Shown here: positions 56,126 to 64,000 of the stretch, piece after piece
Layout of the letters: each line of letters opens with the position of its first letter
Position numbering within the stretch: position 1 is the first letter of the stretch
NCBI GenBank assembly: GCA_029706075.1
Contig: JAINUG010000199.1
Span: 682,001-746,000 of the forward strand
DNA length: 64,000 nt
Direction: 5' to 3'
Source of the DNA: Aldrovandia affinis
Lineage: Eukaryota; Chordata; Actinopteri; Notacanthiformes; Halosauridae
Notes under the pieces: generated by a model
Database searches by the model: none
Told to the model about the DNA's origin: nothing
What the model saw: the letters and a program-made list of their open reading frames with translations, nothing else
Made by a program: the position numbers and the translations under genes

Positions 56126-56500
56126 GGCGGCACGGTGGTGCAGTGGATAGCACTGTCGCCTCACAGCAAGAAGGTCTCGGGTTCGAATCCAGGGCGGGGG
56201 CCTTTCTGTGTGGAGTTTGCATGTTCTCCCCGTGTCCGCATGGGTTTCCTCCGGGTACTCCGGTTTCTTCCCACAGTCCAAAGACATGCACGTTAGGCTA
56301 ATTGGAGAGTCTAAATTGCCCGTAGGTATGAGTGTGTGAGTGAATGGTGTATGTAGTGCCCTGCGATGGATTGGCGACCTGTCCAGGGTGTATTCCTGCC
56401 TCTCGCCCCAATGCATGCTGGGATAGGCTCCAGCCCCCCCGCGACCCTAACTAGGAATAAGCGGCTGAAGATGAGATGAGATGAGATGAGATGAGATATA
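56126..56500 (+). repeat. DANA/Mermaid-type SINE (second copy)
   Basis: Nearly the same as 45072-45440, with a (GATGA)n tail instead of (GGAT)n. Confidence 0.85.
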
Positions 56501-57049
56501 TATTATATAATATAAATAATTATATATGGTCTTGAATGTGTCAAATCTGGAAATCTCTCCATTCCCTGAGGGAGTCTATACATTCCTGGTCACGGAGGGA
56601 AATCTGTATATTTACCGGGAAATCTGTAGATACTCTGTTGTGACAGGGAATTAACAGAAAGTAATCAGCAAAACTTAGCACAGGCTAACGAATAGGCATG
56701 ATTTATGTCACAGCATTGATCATTTCAAAAATACAAGACTATTCTAATCATAGGATAGCAAAATTTGAAAATGAAACATCTGCAAACATTAGTGTCATCT
56801 CCAGGCACTGTAGAATGCGCGAGGCTAAATGAAGTTGGGAGCGAATCATACTTTTAAAAATTATTTTACTTATTATTATTATATTATTATTATTTTTACT
56901 TAAAATGATTTGTTTTATTTGTTTTTTAAGAGTAGCACCTATCACTCCTGATGTTCCTGTGATTTTTGGCTACACCTAGACTATATAATATGTTTTAAAA
57001 TCAACACTTTAATATATGAGTTTCTAAAGCAACATGAGAGATCTAACAG
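56501..57049. other. No gene seen
   Basis: AT-rich spacer with a TTATTA run at 56870-56890. Confidence 0.45.
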
Positions 57050-57660
57050 ATTTTACAGACCTAACAGAGGTCAAATAGTTGGCCCAGAATTACATGCGTG
57101 CCAGTTACAGAAACAGCAATATTATTTAATGTGTCCAGGGGAACAGTTTTGAAAATCATGATTATATATGATAAACAAGGAAAAACTACATCAGGAAAGA
57201 GGATCAGTGGTCACAAGTTGAAGCTCATCAGGGATAGACAGGGACACTTAACAGGATAGTTACTAAAAAACACAAAACACCAGACCCAAAAATTATAGAA
57301 CTGAATCTACACCTCCATGACCCAGTCTCAACAAAAATTGTACTTCATGAGCTTCACAAAGCTGACATTTATGGTAGGGCTATCAACACAAACCCTGGTG
57401 TACAGAGCACAGAACCTGAGCCGTGGAAGAAAGTAATAAGGTCTGATGAGTCATCTTTTACCATTTTTCCTATATATGGACATGATCGTATTAGGAGAAA
57501 GCCAAAGGAAGCCTTCAACCCACATTGCCTGTTCCCAACTGTGGTATATTTGTTATGTTATGGCCAGCCATCACATGGGAGTCATTGGGTCCAATTATTA
57601 CCCTGCATGGTAGAATTATAGCCACGGAATTGAAGCTGTTATGAAGGCAATGGGCAGCCC
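57050..57660 (+). mobile_element. Degenerate Tc1-like transposon
   Basis: Blocks EDQWSQVEAHQG (shifted), TGGAAGAAAGTAATAAGGTC (WKKVIRSDES) and GAAGCCTTCAACCCACATTG (EAFNPHC) follow Tc1 transposase order. Same family as 14175-14870, opposite orientation. Confidence 0.62.
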
Positions 57661-58539
57661 AATTCTTTATTTGTTACGTAATAGATTTATTTAATACATA
57701 TCAAAACTTCTCAGTTTTTATGTAAAGACTTACTGTAAATAACACACAACTCATCAAAATCATATGTACCACTTTTAACTGTGATGGAGGTTGAATGTCA
57801 GCCAAACCTGCATAAAAAAGATAACTGAAATGTAGGGACTGCATACAAAGTGAGCCACTATGTCAGTACTTGGCAGAGGCACCTGTGACAACCACCGTCT
57901 ATAGGTTACTACGAGCTTTACACAATGTATGAGGGTGTCATTTTCCAGGAAAGACTGCTTTATGGCTGTACATAGACTGCAATGTTTGTACAAGGTACAA
58001 GTCCAGTTTTAGATTCTTGGCTGAGTATATTTTCCTCTAGTATTTACCTGTGCTTTGTATTCTCATTTTGACAGTCCCAGTCCCTGCTTACGTATCCCAT
58101 AACATATTGTTGCCACCACCATGTTTAGCAGTTGTGGTGTTGTTTGGGTGATGTGTTGTGTTGAACTTGCCCTGGGCATAAGGTTTGAAGTTCCATGCAA
58201 ACTACACATTATTGTCGCCCACCAGGTCCACTGGGGAGTTTCCTAGATGAGATGGATGCCCTACTCAGCTCCTTCCCTGAGGATGGCACTCCCGTCACTA
58301 GATGAAAAGGGGGATTTTTGACCATGTAGATGCCTGTAGATGGCCGGAAAGATCGCTAATTCCCGGCTCTTCCAGACTGTTTCCGGCCTTGGGAGCCCAC
58401 CTTCTCCTGTGCCGTAAATGGTCGATAACAGACCAAATTGGGCTTCACACCTCCCTCTGCCCTCCACCCCCCCCCCCTGCGGTGTGTGAATGACTCCAAT
58501 TAGCATCTGAATAGCAGTGAGCTGCCTGGGCTGGAATCG
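57661..58539. other. No intact gene; possible Tc1-like trace
   Basis: 57830-58220 has GCCACCACCATGTTTAGCAG and other blocks reminiscent of Tc1 transposase complements, too decayed to define. 58260-58500 is C-rich and unrecognised. Confidence 0.3.
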
Positions 58540-58928
58540 GCATATAAGAACATAAGAAGAATACATAATGATGAGAACGGGCCGTTCGGCCCATCTTGGC
58601 TCATCATGTCCTAATCTAAAGAACATCTAGTACTACATCTAGCCTGGCCTTGAATAGCCCAAGCGTTTCTGCCTCTACTACCTGACCTGGCAAGCTGTTC
58701 CAGGCATTAACAACTCTCTGTGTAAAGAAAAACTTCCTAATATCTGTGCGGAATTTGCCTTTATCTAATTTCCACCTGTGGCCTCTTGTTCTGCTGACCC
58801 CACTTATCTTAAAAAATCTTTGGTATTTTACTTTGTTAATCCCTTTTAGGAATTAAAAAACCTCAATCAAATCCCCCCTAAGTCTGCGTTTGCTAAATTT
58901 AAATAGATTAAGTGCCTTAAGTCTATCA

Positions 58929-59330
58929 TCATAACTTTTTACCTTTCATACCAGGTATCAGTTTAGTTGCCCTTCTTTGGACTTTTTCAAGAGCTTCAAT
59001 ATCTTTCTTGTAGTGCGGTGCCCAGAACTGCACACAGTATTCTAAGTGCGGTCTGACAAAGGCGTTATATAACATTAATATAACCTCCTTTGATTTATAC
59101 TCAATACTTTTTGCTATGTATCCCAGCATCCTGTTGGCTTTTTTCACTGCTGTAGCACACTGCTTTGATGCAGATAGGCTTTGATCAACTACAACTCCTA
59201 AATCCTTTTCAAATTGAACACCTACTAACTTTTCTCCTCCCATAAAATACTCCTGTCTAATGTTTTTATTTCCCACATGCATAACTTTACATTTAGCAAT
59301 ATTGAACGTCATCTGCCATGTATCTGCCAT
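58929..59330 (-). pseudogene. CR1 ORF2 thumb/C-terminal piece
   Basis: WQMTFNIAKCKVMHVGNKN, KDLGVVVDQSLSASKQCATA and FVRPHLEYCVQFWAPHYKKD continue the RT in a shifted frame. Ends MKGKKL. Confidence 0.8.
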
Positions 59331-60409
59331 TTTTGGATTTTGTTTAAATCATCTTGGATTACTTTAGTCGATTCCAAACTGTTTGCCAAACCCCCAAGTT
59401 TAGTATCATCTGAAAATTTAACTATTTTGCTACTAATGTCCATATCCAGATCATTTATGTAAATAAGGAAGAGCAGAGGTCCCAGCACCGATCCCTGTGG
59501 GACACCACTGCCCACAGCACCGAGGTTAGATTCGGCCCCACCTACTGTTACTCTTTGTATTCGCCCTTGCAGCCAATTTTTAACCCACTGTGAAACTACT
59601 CCTACAATTCCTACTGATTTTATTTTAGCAATGAGCCTCTCATGTGGTACCTTGTCAAATGCTTTCTGAAAGTCCAAATATATAACATCATAAGCCTGGT
59701 TCAGGTCAACACACTTTGTAGCCTCTTCGAAAAAGTCCAGGAGCTTTGTTAGGCATAACCTCCCTTTGAGAAATCCATGCTGGCTCTCCCTTAAAATACT
59801 ATTATTTTTCAAGAATGATTCCAACTTATCCCTAATAATACATTCCAGCATTTTACATTTGTCAGTGCAAGTTAAACTGACAGGCCTATAGTTCCCTGGG
59901 TCAGTACGGTCCCCCTTCTTATATATTGGAATTATACTACCCTGCTTCCAGTCATCTGGTATTTCTCCAGTGATTATGGATTGACTGAAAATATCTGTCA
60001 ATGGTTTATATATAATTTCCCCAAGTTCTTTGAGTACTCTGGGATATATGCCATCCGGGCCTGCTGCCTTATTTGTCTTAAGTTTTTGTAGTTTTTGTAG
60101 TACTTCTACATCCCTTAGCTCAAAGTCCTCCAAAACATTCCGTACCTTCTCTATACATTTAGGCATATTTATAACCTCTTCTCTAGTAAAGCTCTCCACA
60201 AAGTAACTGTTTAGTGTGTTTGCAATGTCCTTATTATTATAAACCAAAGTTCCTTCCTTATTCTTAATGCACTTAACCTCATCCTTAACTTTCCTTTTTC
60301 TACTACAATATTGAAAAAACTTCTTAGGGTTACTTTTTGCATCTTGGGAAATTTTAATTTCAAACTGCCTTTTAGCTGCTCTTATTTCCTTTTTAGCCTT
60401 AACCCGCAT
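59309..60409 (-). pseudogene. CR1 ORF2 reverse transcriptase
   Basis: 366 codons with KAAGPDGIYPRVLKEL, NYRPVSLTC, SQHGFLKGR, YLDFQKAFDKVPHERL (first Asp), GVPQGSVLGPLLFLIYINDL and KFSDDTKLGG. The usual FADD is FSDD, keeping both aspartates. It shifts frame near 59320 into the thumb piece. Confidence 0.85.
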
Positions 60410-60685
60410 ATTACAATAATCTAACTTGTTTCTCTCTGAGTTATCCTTTTTATATACTCTATACAGTCATTTCTTTTGCCTCAAAATCACCCGTAAAGAT
60501 TTCACTGCGGAGACTGTTTTTTCATCCTATTTTTCCTTACTTTGGGGATGAATTTACACTATACATCTACAATAACCCTTTTAAATATAGTCCATTTTTC
60601 ATTCACAGTTCTGCAAACTAGAAGTTTTACCCAATCTATATTACTTAAATTCTCTCTCATTTTATTAAAGTCAGCTCGTCTAAAA

Positions 60686-61495
60686 TTAAAAATTCGAGTT
60701 AGAGGAGGCTGTCTTAACTTGCCAAAAAATATCAAAAATAACTGCACTGTGGTCACTTGCCCCTATTGGTTCTCCTACCTCTGTGCTGCAAATTCTATCA
60801 GGATTGTTACACAAAACCAGATCCAGTATTGATTTCCCTCTCGTAGGCTGAGTAACAGACTGTACCAAAAAGCAGTCATTGACCATATCTAAAAAATGGA
60901 AGTCGCCCATTATTATCGTCTCTCCTTCAGCACAGATTTGTTTTATGTTATCAAAGAGCGTACTATTTATGTTACTGTCTGAAGCTGGAGGTCTATAACA
61001 TACTCCTATATTAAGGCCACTCTCACGATCTCCCAATAATCTAATCCAGATGTCCTCACAAGAAACTAATGGGTTTATACCTGGAATTTCCTGCACATTA
61101 AGATAGTCTTTCACATAAAGGGCCACTCCCCCTCCTCTTTTATTAGTTCTATCCTTCCTAAACAATTTGTACCCCTCTACATTATATTCCTCCCCATCCG
61201 CTGCGCCAAGCCATGTCTCTGTAATCCCAACAATGTCATAACCTCCATTCAACATGACAGTCTCCAGTTCCAAAAATTTATTTTTTATACTTCTCGCATT
61301 TAAACACATGAGCTTCATAGCCTTGCTCACACTTACGTTGCTACTGTTTCTACTATTCCTCTCCCGCTCCCTCACTCCCTTCCATCCCAAGCCACACTTG
61401 CAAAAATTTTGTTTACTCAAGACTTTATTACTGCTTTCACTGTTATATGTAGTCTTGACAGACTCCATCTGGGCAGTCTGCACCACCCTACCCAT
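60686..61495 (-). pseudogene. CR1 ORF2 apurinic endonuclease domain
   Basis: MKLMCLNARSIKNKFLELE, VGITETWLG, RGGGVALYVKD, GVCYRPPASD, IIMGDFHF (GDFN usual), QPTRGKSILDLVLCN and GASDHSAVIF define the EEP-type nuclease, with catalytic SDH intact and the N of GDFN changed to H. The frame leaves the RT frame after this domain. Confidence 0.82.
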
Positions 61496-61527
61496 TTCGC
61501 TCTCTATCCTCCCTGCCCCCCGAGTCC

Positions 61528-62040
61528 CTAGTTTAAATAATCCTGCGCTACCCTAAGCATACGCTGCCCCAGAGCATAGGTACCCATCCGGTTCAGGTGT
61601 AACCCATCGTGCTTGTATAGGTCACCCCTGTTCCAGAAGAAGTCCCAGTGCTCAATAAATCTATACCCCTCTTTCCTACAGAAGGATTGTAGCCACGTGT
61701 TAAACCTATAGATAAACTTCAGCTTCCCTCTGCTTGCACGTGGTACTGGTAGAATTCCCAAGAAGACTACCGTGGAGGTTTTGCTCCTAATCTTCGCTGC
61801 TAGATCCTCAAATTTATCTTGCAGGACCTCCAACCTGCCCTTACCCATGTCATTGGTCCCTACGTGGACCATGACCACTGGATCCCCTTCTGCTTTGGCC
61901 AGGAGCTTGTCCACACGCTCAAGGAGATCTCCAACCTGGGCACCAGGCAGGCAACACACCGTGCGAGTCTCCTTAGCCTGGGAACAGACTATGCTGTCCA
62001 CTCCCCTGATTATAGAATCCCCACTACCAACAACTCCTTT
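61528..62040 (-). CDS. CR1 ORF1 SGNH/GDSL esterase domain
   Basis: Upstream of the internal ATG the frame already reads SGDSIIRGVDSIV (block I serine at about 62020). It continues VCCLPGAQVGDLLERVDKLL, MVHVGTNDMGKG (block III asparagine), VVFLGILPVPRASRG, and DGLHLNRMG (catalytic Asp..His), ending at 61528. All residues expected of the Ser-Asp-His triad are present. In CR1 elements this esterase is part of ORF1; its role in retrotransposition is uncertain. The N-terminal part of ORF1 (62024-62376) is in another frame. Confidence 0.82.
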   Translation of the reverse strand, partial: KGVVGSGDSIIRGVDSIVCSQAKETRTVCCLPGAQVGDLLERVDKLLAKAEGDPVVMVHVGTNDMGKGRLEVLQDKFEDLAAKIRSKTSTVVFLGILPVPRASRGKLKFIYRFNTWLQSFCRKEGYRFIEHWDFFWNRGDLYKHDGLHLNRMGTYALGQRMLRVAQDYLN

Positions 62041-62376
62041 CCCTGGGAGATGTGGCCATCAGGGTGTCCTGTGGCACATGCATCCCCCCGCTCTCAGGGT
62101 CACGGGCCACAGATTCCTGCAAGGGCTGGAATCTGTTGGACACTTCAACCTCTGGAGATGCCGCCCCTTTGTGGTGTGCAAGCCCTTTCCTACCTTTGTC
62201 TCTAACTGTGACCCACCTGTCACTTCCTGCCTGCTCTAAGTTCTTCCCTCCTCCCAGCCTAGGCGTGCACACCTTCTCCCTAACGGACGTTCTAATTGGT
62301 TCTAAGAACCCTGGCAATTGGGGACTCTGTGCGGCCGATACAGCCAATTGGCCCTCGAGAACAAGATAAGAGGTAC

Positions 62377-62567
62377 TTTTTTTTTTTTTTTTTTTTTCAA
62401 GGCACAACCAGGTAGGTACACAATATACAGAATATAAAAAAAATAAAACAAAGACAAATCAAGTCAAAGTATACAGTATACAGATATACATAGTATACTA
62501 CATACAGAATATAAAAAAAAGAACAAGGCACAGTATTACAGTCGATAACTGGCAGGGGCCTGGGGCA
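62377..62567. other. Poly-T tract and AT-rich repeats
   Basis: A run of about 22 T at 62377-62398, then ATACAGAATATAAAAAAAA-type direct repeats at 62430-62450 and 62505-62520. No gene. Confidence 0.6.
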
Positions 62568-63833
62568 TCAGAAGAGCATTGAAATGGCTTTCTGCCGCCT
62601 CGGATGGATATGCAGTTGGTGGCATTCTGTCCCAATCCACCCATCCTCCTCATCGGACATCAGGTCAGTAGTGACGCCCCTCCAGAAATCCATGTCATCT
62701 GGAACTAGTACACTCTGCCAGCTGTAAACACAATCAGTACAGACAATCAGATCAGTACTGCTCAATGCACTGCGTGTTGACACAAGACATCTACTAATGT
62801 AACAGAAAATTAATGTCACATTGACCAACAATATTATTCATTATTTATACCACTGTCTATACTGGTTATATCTTCTACTGTATAGTGTATTCATAGTTGT
62901 ACTACTGTTTAGTAAATCTTACCCTCTTTCTTCTCTGTCGACTGCGGGCTGCATTCTTCACGGCTTCTGCCTGAACTGCAAGGTCCGGTTGGCTGAACCG
63001 GAAGTTCCTGCGTACGGTCTCATAGTAGGTCTTACAGGCCGCTGGAAAACAATTGAATGAGTATGGTAGTCTATACATAAACAATGGAAATAGCCACACT
63101 AAAAGTACTTTTAAAAGTAAAAAACAAAAAAATCTGCACAGTACAGCAAACAGTAAAATACTTACATATAATGGCATCATTATCCACACTATGCAAATCC
63201 GGGCTTGCAGCTAGAGCTTCCACCAAATAAGAAGTGACTGCCTCATTGCGAGGCGAGCTCAGTCTGTGAAAACAAAATACAAATATATTAGAGAACCTAT
63301 TTATTTACATTTATACAGCAGAATGCATGTAGTCTTTTTTATTTTGTATCTTACCCTTGCTCTGGTTCGTAGCGCCTGCTATTTCCCTCAGAGTTGTGGA
63401 GACGACGCACTGCTTCCGATGAAATACAAGATTTAAAGTCACTTAATGAATCTCTCTTTGTAGGCGTATTTAATCACTCTCTCAAATGATGTGTCATACA
63501 TCGAAATCTAGAAATAAAAGATATACTTATTTGAGTGTTGGTACATTGAAAATCAACTAAGTTCGCAGATAATCGCCGTCGAAGCTAGCTAGCCAGTTTA
63601 CTGAAGCTGGTACAACAATAGCAGCTGGAAGCTAGTTTAGTTGGCTAATCCCACTACAAATATCAAATTAAACAGTTTATAGGCACATTTAACCACTGCA
63701 AACATTATCTTACCGCAATTTTGGGATTCTGCGCCCGTCTTTTCCTCTTCATCTCCTCCACGGGTGTAATGTTACCGTTATGGGCTACCAAAGCTGACAC
63801 CGTTTTCTCCAAAATTCCTATTCTATTCTCCAT
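62568..63833 (-). CDS. Unrecognised small multi-exon gene with a basic/acidic protein
   Basis: Five exons can be threaded with consistent phases: 63714-63833, 63355-63455, 63166-63263, 62923-63041 and 62568-62714. They total 585 bp, or 194 residues and TGA. Exon 1 starts MENRIGILEKTVSALV and ends in a basic KRKRRAQNPK stretch. Exon 4 reads KTYYETVRRNFRFSQPDLA and then ARSRQRRKR. Exon 5 reads SVLVPDDMDFWRG and then DLMSDEEDG. I recall similar uncharacterised fish proteins with the YYET..RR and SDEEDG segments but cannot name the family. Weak points: exon 2 uses a poor acceptor (a better one at 63508 gives a stop), exon 5 uses the second of two acceptors, and a reading frame continuing upstream of the ATG (to about 63950) is shifted by one base. 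It may be a host gene or a transposon-borne accessory gene. Confidence 0.5.
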
Positions 63834-64000
63834 CAAATCCTCTACTCACTTGTACACTCATGTCTTCCAAAGACTCTTTCATCTGGCGAGACAGGCCAGT
63901 CATAGCATGCAACAATCTCTTCTCTGTGTCGGCGGGACTAGTATATAGATGAAACTAGTCGATCATGAATCCGTGGTGTTGTAAGAGAGCCGCCTTCCCG

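Larger units (their letters stand above)
58540..62376 (-). mobile_element. Nearly complete CR1 LINE with esterase ORF1
   Basis: Minus strand order: ORF1 with SGNH hydrolase (about 62376-61528), endonuclease (61495-60686), RT (60409-59309), RT thumb (59330-58929), and a 3' UTR ending in TTCTTATG-like octamers (58540-58560), the CR1 hallmark. Frameshifts separate the ORF2 blocks. A 24-base A run sits at its 5' edge. Confidence 0.87.

Noticed and set aside
61772..62239. 155-codon plus-strand ORF
   Set aside because: Antisense of CR1 ORF1.

Overview
The window is vertebrate nuclear DNA, almost certainly from a ray-finned fish. It is intron-rich, holds split genes with canonical GT..AG junctions, and is crowded with typical teleost repeats: hAT, Tc1, piggyBac and Harbinger transposons, CR1 and L2-like LINEs, several tRNA-derived SINE families and solo LTRs. 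I cannot name the species. There are no prokaryotic features (operons, CRISPR arrays, ribosome binding sites). Nearly all longer open frames are transposon proteins or chance frames.

Three host-type genes are visible, all on the minus strand. (1) The last two coding exons of an R4-type regulator of G-protein signalling lie at 7596-8225; its 5' exons were not found. (2) A complete five-exon SLC19-family thiamine-transporter-like gene runs from 47229 down to 38914. All phases match, giving 464 residues, and its introns hold SINEs and a hAT MITE. (3) A small multi-exon gene I do not recognise lies at 62568-63833, predicted at 194 residues.

Layout. 1-7050: piggyBac-like end, palindromic MITE, Tc1 element with long inverted repeats, and an internally deleted L2-like LINE with a 25-bp minisatellite 5' region and a 2A-like motif. 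7596-8225: RGS exons. 9320-12960: hAT remnant, solo LTR, and a hAT with perfect 8-bp target duplications. 13490-15200: old CR1 copy split by a Tc1. 15998-24150: recent tandem duplication of about 3.8 kb carrying candidate exons and SINEs; copy 2 alone has a later retroposon. 26904-29480: ZMYM-type hAT with a SINE in its frame. 30225-32740: four-layer nest (Tc1-like, Harbinger, then LINE tail and hAT). 33720-35085: SINE split by a solo LTR. 38914-47229: SLC19 gene. 47773-54029: 6-kb ZMYM-type hAT containing a solo LTR and an L2-like LINE. 54040-55287: piggyBac remnant. 55930-56500: two SINEs. 57050-57660: Tc1. 58540-62376: nearly complete CR1 LINE with an SGNH-esterase ORF1. 62568-63950: the unknown gene.

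No cooperating cassette or clearly new system is apparent. The points most worth following are the duplicated candidate exons in the 3.8-kb tandem repeat, the unrecognised gene at the right edge, and the transposon internals: the 2A-like peptide, the spliced hAT ORF, and the CWG-type Harbinger target site.
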